Below, one piece after another: positions 6,520 to 16,408 of a stretch of 64,000 nucleotides of DNA. Every line of letters starts with the position of its first letter. The stretch's first letter is position 1. Origin of the DNA: Aequorivita sinensis. GTDB lineage: Bacteria > Bacteroidota > Bacteroidia > Flavobacteriales > Flavobacteriaceae. The notes under the pieces were generated by a model. It made no database searches. It had not been told where the DNA came from and saw only the letters and a list, made by a program, of their open reading frames with translations. A program made the translations under genes and the position numbers. Where the stretch lies: positions 111,909-175,908 of the forward strand of contig NZ_VDMC01000004.1 in NCBI RefSeq assembly GCF_006346335.1. The letters run 5' to 3'.

Positions 6520-7878
6520 TTATTCTGCGTTATCGAGGAACTCTTTAAATTTTTCGGCCCATTTGTCAAAAATACCTCGACCACGTCTAGTGCCTTTTTT
6601 TTCTTCTTCTACTTCTTCTCTTTCAGCTTCTACTTCAGGATGCTGAACGGCTTCTTGTTTGTCAGTCTCTTTAACTTCCTCTTCAGTTGGGAATGTTCTC
6701 ATCAATGATGATTTCTCCTTACTTTCAAGACTATTCATCACTAACCCTACTGCTGTTGCATACATCGGACTTGTAGTTTCAGGGTCGCTATCTCCAGCTA
6801 AATGTTCGTTTGGATATCCAATTCGTGTATCCATACCTGTAGCGTACTCTACAAGCTGTTTTATATGCTGAAGCTGAGCTCCCCCACCTGTTAGCACAAT
6901 ACCAGCAATTAATTTCTTCTTCTGCTCTTCGTGCCCGTAGTTTTTTATTTCAATATAGGCTTGCTCAATAATCTCCATAACTCGAGCGTGAATTATTTTT
7001 GAGAGATTTTTTAAGCTAATTTCTTTTGGTTCTCTTCCTCTTAATCCTGGGATTGAAACAATTTCATTGTCTTTATTCTCTCCAGGCCAAGCAGATCCAA
7101 ATTTTATTTTAAGAAGTTCAGCTTGTTTCTCGATAATCGAACAACCTTCTTTAATATCGTCTGTGATTACATTACCTCCAAAAGGAATTACTGCCGTGTG
7201 ACGAATAATTCCATCTTTAAATATCGCTAAGTCAGTTGTTCCACCTCCTATATCGATTAATGCTACCCCAGCTTCTTTTTCTTCTTGACTTAATACAGCT
7301 CTTGCTGATGCTAAGGGCTCTAGAGTGATTGCTGATAGCTCTAACCCTGCACTTTTTATACAGCGTCCAACATTTCTAATTGAAGAAACCTGCCCTACAA
7401 CTACGTGAAAGTTTGCTTCTAATCGCGCTCCGTACATCCCGATAGGTTCTTTAATTTCTGCTTGTCCATCAACTTTATAATCCTGTGGTAATACGTGAAG
7501 AATTTCTTCCCCAGGAAGCATTACAAGCTTATGAACTTGGTTACATAAAGCATCAATATCTTCATCTTTAATTACCTCCTCACCATCTGGTCTAGTAATG
7601 TAATCGCTATGCTGAAGGCTTCTAATATGTTGTCCTGCGATACCAACAACAACATCCTTAATCTTCATTCCTGAAGAAGTTTCTGCATCTTGTACCGCTT
7701 GTTGAATGGATTGAATGGTTTGTGTAATGTTATTCACAACACCACGATGAACGCCAAGACTTTTTGCCTTGCCTATCCCCAACACTTCCATTTTACCATA
7801 ATCATTTTTTCTACCAATCATAGCTACTATCTTGGTAGTTCCTATATCCAATCCTACAGCAATATTATCGTTTTCCAT
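6520..7878 (-). CDS. ftsA: cell division protein FtsA
   Basis: A 452-residue actin-like ATPase that tethers FtsZ filaments to the membrane and recruits later division proteins. The phosphate-1 motif GLDIGTTK is at residues 9-16, the phosphate-2 motif IDIGGGTTDLAIF lies in the middle, and the adenosine motif VLTGGGAQL towards the C-terminus. A charged linker rich in Glu precedes a terminal amphipathic helix (GIFDKWAEKFKEFL), which fits the membrane-targeting sequence of the family. It starts four bases after ftsQ and ends 46 bases before ftsZ, in the standard ftsQ-ftsA-ftsZ order. Confidence 0.97.
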   Translation of the reverse strand: MENDNIAVGLDIGTTKIVAMIGRKNDYGKMEVLGIGKAKSLGVHRGVVNNITQTIQSIQQAVQDAETSSGMKIKDVVVGIAGQHIRSLQHSDYITRPDGEEVIKDEDIDALCNQVHKLVMLPGEEILHVLPQDYKVDGQAEIKEPIGMYGARLEANFHVVVGQVSSIRNVGRCIKSAGLELSAITLEPLASARAVLSQEEKEAGVALIDIGGGTTDLAIFKDGIIRHTAVIPFGGNVITDDIKEGCSIIEKQAELLKIKFGSAWPGENKDNEIVSIPGLRGREPKEISLKNLSKIIHARVMEIIEQAYIEIKNYGHEEQKKKLIAGIVLTGGGAQLQHIKQLVEYATGMDTRIGYPNEHLAGDSDPETTSPMYATAVGLVMNSLESKEKSSLMRTFPTEEEVKETDKQEAVQHPEVEAEREEVEEEKKGTRRGRGIFDKWAEKFKEFLDNAE

Positions 7879-7882
7879 GGCC

Positions 7883-8599
7883 TTACTTTTTTGTGGCTAT
7901 CACTTGACTATCAAATTTCAAGTTCACCTTGTTGTACCCGTATAGCGTACTATCTTTTTTTGTTTTTTTATAAAATGCTTTAAAGTTTTGAAACTTCTTT
8001 TCAATGTGTACTGGTTTCCCAAAAAATACATTAAAATTTACTTTTCTCAATTCCAGTTCAATTTCTCCATCTGCCCGTTGATGCACCCCAATAACACTCC
8101 TTTTCATAAACTCATCTTCCTTTATTTTCAGCAATAAGTCGGTAAGTTCAGAGAACTCACTTTCCGAAGCACCAGTAATTATAGGCACTCTTGCTGAATA
8201 CACTTCAGATAACGGCATTACCTTTCCGTCTGAATCTAAGTAATAATCTGGTGTAGCAGACACTCTACCAATGGGTTCGCGCTGTTCTATCCTTGCGCAT
8301 AACTTTCCATCAATGGTTACATACACCTGAGCATCGCGAATCATAGGATTTCCTATCAATCTATACTCCATCTCTCTCAAAGCTAAGGCTTCTTTAGATA
8401 TGTCCGAAACCTTCTCGTAACTTTGTATCAACAATTTATTAACGTTATCAAAAGTGATAAAAGGGCTGTTATTATCAACAAATACAACGTCTATTTTGCT
8501 AATTTTTCTAGCTTCATTTCGCTTTTTTGTAAAGCTAAAAAGGAAGCCAATTAACCCCAGCAAAAGAATAAGTTTTATGTAAATAATACTACGCCTCAT
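7883..8599 (-). CDS. ftsQ: cell division protein FtsQ/DivIB
   Basis: A 238-residue bitopic membrane protein. A basic start (MRRS) precedes one membrane helix at about residues 4-23, followed by a periplasmic POTRA-like part with the KIDVVFVDNNSPFITFDNVNKLL stretch (about residues 35-60) and the FtsQ beta domain with IGRVSATPDYYLDSDGKVMPL. FtsQ links early and late divisome components through FtsL and FtsB. Sequence identity in this family is low, but the topology and position between murC and ftsA make the call firm. It overlaps the murC 3' end by 11 bases. Confidence 0.92.
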   Translation of the reverse strand: MRRSIIYIKLILLLGLIGFLFSFTKKRNEARKISKIDVVFVDNNSPFITFDNVNKLLIQSYEKVSDISKEALALREMEYRLIGNPMIRDAQVYVTIDGKLCARIEQREPIGRVSATPDYYLDSDGKVMPLSEVYSARVPIITGASESEFSELTDLLLKIKEDEFMKRSVIGVHQRADGEIELELRKVNFNVFFGKPVHIEKKFQNFKAFYKKTKKDSTLYGYNKVNLKFDSQVIATKK

Positions 8600-9944
8600 C
8601 TTTAAACTTTTGGGTTAACTTATTAACTTCAGCACCAATGTCTCCGGCACCCACCAACAATTTCACTCTACAATCCGACTGTGATAAAACTTCAGCTAAA
8701 TCTGATTTTGAAACCAAGATTTTATGCTGAGAATCAATCTGATTTAATAACCATTCTGAAGTAATTCCTTCAATTGCCTCTTCTCTAGCAGGATAGATAT
8801 CCAGCAACACCACTTCATCAAATTGCGATAGACTTCTCGCAAAACCTTCTGCAAAATCTCTTGTTCTAGTGAAAAGATGTGGCTGAAAAACAATCTGCTT
8901 ACGATTATTTGGATACATTTCTTCAACAGCTTGATGCAAAGCGTCTATTTCAGTAGGATGATGTGCATAATCATCAATTAAAACAAGTTTATCAGTTTTA
9001 ATTTTATACGAGAAACGGCGTTTTACCCCTTTAAAACTCGCAATTGCGTTTTTAAGACAAGAAACAGATGCCCCAGCTAACAATGCCATTCCCATTGCCA
9101 TAATAGCATTGGTAAGATTGTGATGTCCTGGTAAATTAATTGTAAGATCTTTAATAACCTCATTTGGTGTTTTCAAATCGAATAGATATGCTCCATCCTT
9201 TACCCTTACATTTTGGGCTTCATAATCTGCAGTTTCCTGAACCGCAACAGCCATTCCATTTAAAGGCAAGCCTATCTTTATTAGAACGTTTTCTTTCTTA
9301 TCAACTAGTTCAGCAAAAGTTGTAAATGCATTTTCAATTTCTGAAGCGTCTCCATAAATATCTAAATGGTCAGCATCCATCGAAGTTACGCAAGATATGT
9401 CTGGACGAAGCTGAAGGAACGATCGGTCAAATTCATCTGCTTCAACCACTGTAATTTCACTTCCTTTATAAATAAAATTGGAATTGTAATTCTCCGCGAT
9501 TCCTCCCAAAAATGCTGTTATTGGCATGTTACAAGCAGCCAATAAATGTCCTAAAATTGCAGATGTTGTAGTTTTTCCGTGTGTACCTGCTACAGCTAAA
9601 CAAAGTGTATTTTTGGACACCTCTCCTAAAAGCTGAGCACGTTTTACAATTTGAAACTCTTCAGAAATAAAATAGTTTAAAATTGTATTGTTCTTAGGAA
9701 TTGCAGGGGTGTAAACTATTAAAACATTATGCTTTACCTTCACCTCAGATTGAAGTTCTGAAATTTCATCTGTAAAAGTTACTGGTATCCCTTCTGCAAC
9801 CAATTCGTCTGTTAAGTCAGTTGAAGTTTTATCGTACCCAAAAACAGCTTTGCCTTGCATTTTGAAATACCGTGCAAGAGCACTCATCCCGATGCCGCCA
9901 ATACCTACGAAATAAAAGGTCGTTATGTTTTTTAGGTTATTCAT
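8589..9944 (-). CDS. murC: UDP-N-acetylmuramate--L-alanine ligase MurC
   Basis: A 451-residue cytoplasmic Mur ligase adding L-Ala to UDP-MurNAc. The N-terminal Rossmann part begins FVGIGGIGMSALARYF (UDP binding), the ATP P-loop is AGTHGKTTTSAIL near residue 118, and the central domain has EADEFDRSF and DHLDIYG; the C-terminal domain carries DDYAHHPTEI, typical of MurC. The length is standard. It overlaps murG by one base and ftsQ by 11, consistent with translational coupling. A second MurC-like enzyme, Mpl, lies at 32427-33788 and is distinguished by its own motifs. Confidence 0.97.
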   Translation of the reverse strand: MNNLKNITTFYFVGIGGIGMSALARYFKMQGKAVFGYDKTSTDLTDELVAEGIPVTFTDEISELQSEVKVKHNVLIVYTPAIPKNNTILNYFISEEFQIVKRAQLLGEVSKNTLCLAVAGTHGKTTTSAILGHLLAACNMPITAFLGGIAENYNSNFIYKGSEITVVEADEFDRSFLQLRPDISCVTSMDADHLDIYGDASEIENAFTTFAELVDKKENVLIKIGLPLNGMAVAVQETADYEAQNVRVKDGAYLFDLKTPNEVIKDLTINLPGHHNLTNAIMAMGMALLAGASVSCLKNAIASFKGVKRRFSYKIKTDKLVLIDDYAHHPTEIDALHQAVEEMYPNNRKQIVFQPHLFTRTRDFAEGFARSLSQFDEVVLLDIYPAREEAIEGITSEWLLNQIDSQHKILVSKSDLAEVLSQSDCRVKLLVGAGDIGAEVNKLTQKFKDEA

Positions 9945-11041
9945 TAATTGTTGTTCTTCAATAATTTCTCAATCTCTTCAACTATTTCTATTGTGGCATT
10001 TGGTTTTGCCAATGCCAATATATTTTTTGAAAGCATTTCCTGCTTTTCTATAGAGGAAAATAAATCTGAAAATTCCTTTTCAAAATTTGTATCCAACTCA
10101 TTTTCTTTAATCAAAATAGCGGCATTTTTTTCCGAAATTGCCAACGCGTTTTTTGTTTGATGGTCTTCTGCAACATTTGGCGAAGGGATAAATACAACTG
10201 GTTTTCCCACCAAGCATAATTCTGAAACCGATAGCGCTCCCGCTCTTGAAATAATAAAATCTGAAGCTGCATAAGCCAAATCCATTCTGTTTAAAAAAGT
10301 ATGGACTTGTACATTTTCATTTCCTTTATTTTTATAGGTTTCTTCGTAAAATTTCCCACATTGCCAGATAACTTGTAAGTTGATTCTTTCAAAAAACGGC
10401 AATGATTTTTCAATTAATTGATTTATTCTTCTAGCACCTAAACTACCTCCTAAAACCAAAAGTGTTTTTTTGTCCCTATTCAGTTTAAAGAAAGTAAGTG
10501 CTTCTTCTCTTTTTAAAGAAATATCCAACAAATCTTGTCTTACTGGATTTCCCGTTAACTTTACTTTATCAGAAGGAAAAAATTTCTCCATTCCTTCATA
10601 AGCCACACATATTTTCTGAACTTTACTACTTAGCCATTTATTGGTAATTCCTGCGTGACTATTCTGCTCTTGAATTAAACAAGGTATATTTTGCTTTGCA
10701 GCCATTCGCAATAGCGGCGCACTTGCATAACCTCCAGTTCCAATTGCAGCATCAGGTTTAAATGTTTTTAAAATAGACTTTGATTTCATTAAACTTGAAA
10801 CCAGCTTTAACGGGAAAGCTAAATTTTGCAATGAAAGACTGCGTTGCAATCCAGAAATCCAAAGACCTTTTATTTTATATCCTGCTTGTGGGACTTTTTC
10901 CATCTCCATTCTGTCCTCTGCTCCCACAAATAAAAATTCAGCGTCAGGGAAACGAGTTTTCAACTCATTTGCTATAGCAATAGCTGGGTAAATATGACCC
11001 CCAGTACCGCCTCCTGATATGATGAATTTTTTGTTTTTCAA
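9944..11041 (-). CDS. murG: undecaprenyldiphospho-muramoylpentapeptide beta-N-acetylglucosaminyltransferase MurG
   Basis: A 365-residue GT-B glycosyltransferase (family GT28) that adds GlcNAc to lipid I to make lipid II at the inner face of the membrane. The N-terminal glycine loop [11 protein letters not shown] (residues 10-20) and the second loop [11 protein letters not shown] are clear, as are the UDP-GlcNAc-binding segment [12 protein letters not shown] and the QEQNSHAG motif. The length is normal. It directly follows ftsW (44-base gap) and overlaps murC by one base. Confidence 0.97.
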   Translation of the reverse strand: MKNKKFIISGGGTGGHIYPAIAIANELKTRFPDAEFLFVGAEDRMEMEKVPQAGYKIKGLWISGLQRSLSLQNLAFPLKLVSSLMKSKSILKTFKPDAAIGTGGYASAPLLRMAAKQNIPCLIQEQNSHAGITNKWLSSKVQKICVAYEGMEKFFPSDKVKLTGNPVRQDLLDISLKREEALTFFKLNRDKKTLLVLGGSLGARRINQLIEKSLPFFERINLQVIWQCGKFYEETYKNKGNENVQVHTFLNRMDLAYAASDFIISRAGALSVSELCLVGKPVVFIPSPNVAEDHQTKNALAISEKNAAILIKENELDTNFEKEFSDLFSSIEKQEMLSKNILALAKPNATIEIVEEIEKLLKNNN

Positions 11042-11085
11042 TTTTTTACTTTCTTCTTTAATACACTAACAACACTTGTTGTATT

Positions 11086-12279
11086 CTAAATGGTTTCACT
11101 TAAAACATCAAGTGGATTTTCTTCCTCTTCTTCTTTTGCTGGGACTTCTCTTTTTGCACTCACACTCAAAATCATTCCCAACGCCAAACATGTCATCCAA
11201 ATAGAGGTTCCACCACTACTGATTAAGGGTAAGTTTTGTCCAGTTACAGGAAACAATTCGACTGCCACAGCCATATTTATCATCGCCCTGAAAATAATAG
11301 GAAAACCTACTCCAATGACTAGTAGTTTGGTAAATACCGACGGTGCTTTATGAGCCACTACCACTATTCGAAATAACAAAAACAGATATATAGCCATTAA
11401 GGTTAACCCTCCAATCAAACCAAATTCTTCAACTATAACCGCATAAATAAAATCTGATGATGATTGTGGTAAGAAATTCTTCTGAACACTTTTTCCTGGA
11501 CCTAATCCAGTAATACCTCCAGAGGCAATAGCAATTTTTGCTTTTTCTATTTGATAATCTGCTTCTGTATCTTCTTTATCAGCAAAATTTTCTACCCTAC
11601 TTATCCAAGTATCTACGCGGTTAGGAAATACTCCAGGAAATGCCTTGGCAGTTAGGACAAATAATGTTAAAAACAGCAACCCTGCACCAAGTATAACACC
11701 AAGATATTTTAATGGATATCCTCCTACAAAAACAAGCATAACAACCATTACAAAAAATATTGCAGTGGTAGAAAAGTTAGCAGGTAGAATTAAACCAAGA
11801 ACGATAAACACTGGTCCCCAAAGGAGTAAAAGTGTTTCTTTAAAAGAAACTTCTTTATCTTTAATACGAGCCAAATACCGCGCAACATATGTCATTAACA
11901 CTACCCCTGCTAAAGTTGATGTCTGAAAGCTTAGTCCAACAAATGGCAACCTAATCCATCGGCTTGCGTTTGCACCCCCTATAGTTGTACCTTGTGATAG
12001 CGTAATTACTAACAGGAATACTATAATAGGCAACCCAATTATAGAGAGCCCTCCAAAGTAATTATAGGGTATTCTATGCACTGCATACAACACAATAAAA
12101 CCTAAAATTAAATGTGCTAAATGTCGCAATAGAAAAGGTAATGTATTTCCATCATTGTTATACAAATATGCAAGATTGCTACTTGCACTATAAACAGGCA
12201 GGAAAGATATAAGTGCTAGAAGCCCTACTATCCCCCAGATTGCTCTATCTCCTTTTGTATATTGGAAAATATTTATCAT
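11086..12279 (-). CDS. ftsW: SEDS-family peptidoglycan glycosyltransferase FtsW
   Basis: A 397-residue polytopic membrane protein with about ten hydrophobic helices. SEDS features include the large periplasmic loop around VDTWISRVENFADKEDTEADYQIEKAKIAI, the conserved GLGPGKS sequence and the FAVIVEEFG-like segment (here IYAVIVEEFGLIGG), and the C-terminal PLISSGGTS motif. SEDS proteins polymerise lipid II together with a class B PBP; its position in the dcw cluster with the PBP at 16405-18405 points to FtsW rather than RodA. The short charged C-terminal tail is cytoplasmic. Confidence 0.96.
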   Translation of the reverse strand: MINIFQYTKGDRAIWGIVGLLALISFLPVYSASSNLAYLYNNDGNTLPFLLRHLAHLILGFIVLYAVHRIPYNYFGGLSIIGLPIIVFLLVITLSQGTTIGGANASRWIRLPFVGLSFQTSTLAGVVLMTYVARYLARIKDKEVSFKETLLLLWGPVFIVLGLILPANFSTTAIFFVMVVMLVFVGGYPLKYLGVILGAGLLFLTLFVLTAKAFPGVFPNRVDTWISRVENFADKEDTEADYQIEKAKIAIASGGITGLGPGKSVQKNFLPQSSSDFIYAVIVEEFGLIGGLTLMAIYLFLLFRIVVVAHKAPSVFTKLLVIGVGFPIIFRAMINMAVAVELFPVTGQNLPLISSGGTSIWMTCLALGMILSVSAKREVPAKEEEEENPLDVLSETI

Positions 12280-12329
12280 TTACCTTTTTCCGCTATTGGT
12301 TTATGTTTTTAATTCTTTTTTATGCCTTA

Positions 12330-13667
12330 TTACAAGTTTCTTACAGCATCTTTAAACTGCCTTCCTCGGTCTTCGTAGTTTTCAAATAAATCGAAGCTTG
12401 CACATGCAGGAGAAAGTAGAACTGTATTATTTCTTTCGGCTACTTTATACGCAACTTGAACAGCCATTTGCATTGAATCTACTTCAACAATTGTATCTAC
12501 TATATTGCCAAAAGCACTAATTATTTTTTGATTATCAACACCTAAGCAGATAATCGCTTTTACCTTTTCATTAACTAATGGAAGTAATTCGTTGTAATCA
12601 TTGCCTTTATCAACACCTCCAACAATCCAAACAGTTGGATTTTCCATACTATCTAAAGCAAAATATGTAGCATTTACATTTGTTGCCTTTGAATCATTAA
12701 CATACATCACATTATTGATTTTAAGCACATTTTCAAGTCTGTGTTCTACACCGTGAAACCCTTCAAGACTTTCTCTAATTGTTTGTTTACGTATTCTCAA
12801 TAATGTAGCTACTGTTGATGCAGCCATTGCATTCTTTACATTGTGTTCTCCCTGTATTCCTATTGTTGCGATTGGCATAGTGAATTCTGTATTATTTATT
12901 TTAATTATTATATCGTTATCTCTTCTAAATGCTCCTTGTTTCAATTCTTTTTTTAATGAAAAAGGAAGCGGTTGTGATTTTATGGGATTCTGTGAAAGCC
13001 ATTTTATGATTTCCTCATCGTCGGCATCATAAATGAAAAAATCCTGCGATGTTTGATTCAATATTATTCTGAATTTGGACTCGATATAATTTTCATATTT
13101 ATAATCGTATCTATCCAAGTGATCAGGACTCAAATTGATTAATGCTGCAATGTGAGGTGAAAATGTTTCAATACCATCTAGCTGAAAACTACTTAGTTCT
13201 AATACGAAGTGATCGTATTTAGATTCTGAAACTTGTTCTGCAAAACTCTTTCCTATATTACCTCCAAGAGCAACATTTAACCCACCGTTTTTCAACACTT
13301 CATAAGTTAAACTTGCAGTTGTGGTCTTCCCATTACTTCCTGTAATTCCAACAATTGTCGCGCTTGTATATTTAGAGGCAAATTCAATTTCTGAAATCAC
13401 CTTTACTTTATTTTCGCGCAACTTTCTCACTATTGAAGCAGTTTCAGGAATACCCGGACTTTTCATTACAACATCGGCAGAAAGAATTTTCTCTTCAGAA
13501 TGACCTCCTTCTTCCCATTCAATCTCATTATTTAAAAGAACTTGTTTGTACTTATCTTTTATTTTTCCAAAGTCTGAAACAAACACTTCAAACTTCTGTT
13601 TCTTACCCAATATGGCCGTACCTACTCCACTTTCTCCTGCGCCAAGAATGACCAATTTTCCTTTCAT
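12330..13667 (-). CDS. murD: UDP-N-acetylmuramoyl-L-alanine--D-glutamate ligase MurD
   Basis: A 445-residue Mur ligase that adds D-Glu to UDP-MurNAc-L-Ala in the cytoplasm. It starts with the short Rossmann loop LGAGESGVGTAILG, has the ATP P-loop GITGSNGKTTTASL near residue 108, the central LSPDHLDRYDYKYENYIESKFRI segment, the NDSKATNVNAT motif and the C-terminal LSPACASFDLFENYEDRGRQF motif, which is diagnostic for MurD. Complete and of standard length. It is 40 bases downstream of mraY and 50 upstream of ftsW. Confidence 0.97.
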   Translation of the reverse strand: MKGKLVILGAGESGVGTAILGKKQKFEVFVSDFGKIKDKYKQVLLNNEIEWEEGGHSEEKILSADVVMKSPGIPETASIVRKLRENKVKVISEIEFASKYTSATIVGITGSNGKTTTASLTYEVLKNGGLNVALGGNIGKSFAEQVSESKYDHFVLELSSFQLDGIETFSPHIAALINLSPDHLDRYDYKYENYIESKFRIILNQTSQDFFIYDADDEEIIKWLSQNPIKSQPLPFSLKKELKQGAFRRDNDIIIKINNTEFTMPIATIGIQGEHNVKNAMAASTVATLLRIRKQTIRESLEGFHGVEHRLENVLKINNVMYVNDSKATNVNATYFALDSMENPTVWIVGGVDKGNDYNELLPLVNEKVKAIICLGVDNQKIISAFGNIVDTIVEVDSMQMAVQVAYKVAERNNTVLLSPACASFDLFENYEDRGRQFKDAVRNL

Positions 13668-13707
13668 GTTTACTTATATTTTCGTTAAAACGTGAAACTT
13701 CACATCT

Positions 13708-14940
13708 CTATCGAATTTTTAGCGTGACGATGGTTATTATCGCCAAGAATATTCCTACAATCCAAAATCGTGTTACAATTTTGCTTTCATGAAATCCTTT
13801 TATTTGATAATGGTGATGCAATGGCGACATTCTAAAAATGCGTCGACCCTCACCATATTTTTTCTTTGTGTATTTAAACCAACCTACCTGCATTACTACA
13901 GAAAGATTTTCCATTAGAAAAATTCCGCAGAGGATTGGGATTAACAACTCCTTTCTTACTGCAATTGCTATAACTGCTATAATTCCTCCAATAGTTAAAC
14001 TACCAGTATCTCCCATAAATACTTGTGCAGGATAGGTGTTATACCATAAAAACCCAATAAGAGCACCAACAAAGGCAGTGATAAATATGGTCATCTCTCC
14101 CGTATTTGGGATATACATTATGTTGAGATAGTCGGAGAAAATAACGTTACCCGAAACCCAGGCAAACAATGCTAGTGTCACCCCTATTATCGCTGAAGTT
14201 CCCGCAGCAAGTCCATCTATTCCATCGGTTAAATTTGCGCCATTTGAAACTGCAGTAATTATAAAAATCACAATCGGTATAAATATCAACCACACATAGC
14301 TTTTGTAGCCCTCTCCTGCCCAACTAATTAAAGTGGCATAATCGAATTCATTTTCTTTTACAAAAGGGATAGTAGTTAACATCGACTTATCCTTTACATA
14401 AAACTGGTCTACTGGTCCTTTGGCTATAATTTCGGTTTGAGCACCTGGTGTTGTAGTGTTGTGCTGCACAACGATGTCTGGATGAAAGTACATTGTAACC
14501 CCTACAAAAAGCCCTAATCCAACCTGACCAATTACCTTGAACCTCCCTGGTAACCCTTCTTTATCATTTTTAAATTTTTTGATATAATCGTCAATAAACC
14601 CAATTACTCCCATCCAAAGTGTGGTAACAATCAAGAGGATTACATAAATATTTTCAAGTTTTGCAAATAGTAAAACAGGGATTAATGTTGCTAGAATTAT
14701 TATTATTCCGCCCATCGTTGGCGTTCCTGCTTTTTCATTTTGACCTTCTAAACCTAGATCGCGGATGGACTCCCCAACTTGTTTTCTTCTTAGATAGCTA
14801 ATGATCTTTTTTCCATAAACGGTTGCAATAAACAGCGATAAAATAACTGCTAAACTTGCTCGGAAGGTAATGAAGTTAAATAACCCCGCTCCTGGCAAAT
14901 CGTATGTTTTGTCTAAGTATTCAAAGAGATAATAGAGCAT
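13708..14940 (-). CDS. mraY: phospho-N-acetylmuramoyl-pentapeptide-transferase MraY
   Basis: A 410-residue polytopic membrane enzyme transferring phospho-MurNAc-pentapeptide to undecaprenyl phosphate (lipid I). Signatures visible are GTPTMGG near residue 74, the catalytic GFIDDYIKK (double Asp), [12 protein letters not shown] and the [11 protein letters not shown] and [11 protein letters not shown] motifs. It is about 50 residues longer than the E. coli enzyme; the extra length is mainly a loop around residues 165-205, which is normal in Bacteroidota homologues as far as I recall. It starts four bases after murE ends. Confidence 0.97.
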   Translation of the reverse strand: MLYYLFEYLDKTYDLPGAGLFNFITFRASLAVILSLFIATVYGKKIISYLRRKQVGESIRDLGLEGQNEKAGTPTMGGIIIILATLIPVLLFAKLENIYVILLIVTTLWMGVIGFIDDYIKKFKNDKEGLPGRFKVIGQVGLGLFVGVTMYFHPDIVVQHNTTTPGAQTEIIAKGPVDQFYVKDKSMLTTIPFVKENEFDYATLISWAGEGYKSYVWLIFIPIVIFIITAVSNGANLTDGIDGLAAGTSAIIGVTLALFAWVSGNVIFSDYLNIMYIPNTGEMTIFITAFVGALIGFLWYNTYPAQVFMGDTGSLTIGGIIAVIAIAVRKELLIPILCGIFLMENLSVVMQVGWFKYTKKKYGEGRRIFRMSPLHHHYQIKGFHESKIVTRFWIVGIFLAIITIVTLKIR

Positions 14941-14944
14941 TAGA

Positions 14945-16408
14945 TTATTTATTTAATAGCGTTAAAACTTCTTTTACAATTTTAAAATCATCAAAATCAA
15001 AACGTTCACCATTAATCTCCTGGTAAGTTTCATGACCTTTTCCAGCAATTAAAATAATGTCGTTATCATTAGCCATTTGGCAAGCCGCTTTTATGGCTTC
15101 TTTTCTATTTGTTATAGAAATTGTTTTTTTATAATGTTCAGCAGGTACTCCTGCTTCAACTTGTTCAATAATTCTATCTGGATTTTCAGTACGAGGATTA
15201 TCACTAGTAAAAACCACTTTTGTGCTTAACGTAGCGGCTATTTTCCCCATTACTGGACGCTTGGATGTATCGCGATCGCCGCCACATCCTACAACGGTTA
15301 TCACTTCTTCATTTCCTGTACGAATACTATTTATTGTTTCTAATACATTCTTTAAAGCATCAGGAGTGTGCGCATAATCTACGATTGCGGTTATCTTCTT
15401 TTCTGAAATTAAATATTGAAATCTCCCATCTACACTGTCTAGAGTGCTAATTAATTGAAGGGTTTCAAGCTCTTTTAATCCTAATAACTGGGCCGTGCCG
15501 TAAATTGCAAGTAGGTTATACACATTAAAGCCTCCTATCAACTTCACCCATAATTCTTGATTGTTGATTTTAATAAGTTGACCAGAAAATTGACTTTCTA
15601 AGATTTGCGCTTTAAAGTCTGCAAATGTTTTTAAAGCGTAGGTTTGTTTCTTTGCTTTAGTATTCTGAAGCATAACTGCCCCATTTTTATCGTCAGCATT
15701 CACCAAAGCAAAAGCAGTGTTTGGTAAATTATCGAAAAACGACTTTTTTACATCGCGATATTCTGCAAAATCTTTGTGGTAATCTAGATGGTCGTGAGAT
15801 AGGTTTGTGTAAACACCACCAGCAAATTTTAAAGCCTCTGTTCGTTTTTGGTGAATACCATGTGAACTCACTTCCATAAAACAGAACTCTACACCTGCAT
15901 CAACCATTTTACGTAAATAACTATTTATCGTGATTGAATCTGGGGTTGTATGTGAGGTTTTATGCTCGGTATCCCCTACCATTATATTCACAGTTGAAAT
16001 CAACCCAACTTCCATCCCAGCTTTTTTGAAAAGCTTGTATAAGAGTGTAGAAATTGTTGTTTTCCCATTGGTTCCCGTAATCCCAACCAGTTTTAAGTCT
16101 TCTGATGGGTTCCCATAGAAGTTCGCTGCCATAATTGCTAAGGCTTTATGCGAATCGGCCACCTGAACATAGGTAATTCCATTTACAATGTTTTCAGGTA
16201 GTGTTTCACATATAATCGCCAAAGCTCCTTGATCTGCAGCTTTTTTTATGAATTGATGCCCGTCAGAAACAGTTCCTTTTATGGCTACAAAAACATCGTT
16301 CAACGATACCTTTCTAGAATCAAATTCTAGATTACTAACAGCCACAGAAGTACTTCCAACGACACTTTCGATGGTTACTTTATATAATATGTCCTTTAAA
16401 AGAATCAC
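14945..16408 (-). CDS. murE: UDP-MurNAc-L-Ala-D-Glu:meso-diaminopimelate ligase MurE
   Basis: A 487-residue Mur ligase adding the third peptide residue. The ATP P-loop is [14 protein letters not shown] near residue 110; the substrate-selecting motif reads DNPRTENP near residue 405, and DNPR is the form associated with meso-diaminopimelate rather than lysine enzymes. The [15 protein letters not shown] and [13 protein letters not shown] motifs are also present. The DAP specificity fits the Mpl recycling ligase elsewhere in the window. It overlaps the PBP gene by four bases. Confidence 0.97.
   Translation of the reverse strand: MILLKDILYKVTIESVVGSTSVAVSNLEFDSRKVSLNDVFVAIKGTVSDGHQFIKKAADQGALAIICETLPENIVNGITYVQVADSHKALAIMAANFYGNPSEDLKLVGITGTNGKTTISTLLYKLFKKAGMEVGLISTVNIMVGDTEHKTSHTTPDSITINSYLRKMVDAGVEFCFMEVSSHGIHQKRTEALKFAGGVYTNLSHDHLDYHKDFAEYRDVKKSFFDNLPNTAFALVNADDKNGAVMLQNTKAKKQTYALKTFADFKAQILESQFSGQLIKINNQELWVKLIGGFNVYNLLAIYGTAQLLGLKELETLQLISTLDSVDGRFQYLISEKKITAIVDYAHTPDALKNVLETINSIRTGNEEVITVVGCGGDRDTSKRPVMGKIAATLSTKVVFTSDNPRTENPDRIIEQVEAGVPAEHYKKTISITNRKEAIKAACQMANDNDIILIAGKGHETYQEINGERFDFDDFKIVKEVLTLLNK

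Noticed and set aside
6474..6584. Longer FtsZ start at 6584
   Set aside because: It would overlap the ftsA 3' end and add a basic stretch not found in FtsZ; the ATG at 6473 gives the expected N-terminus.
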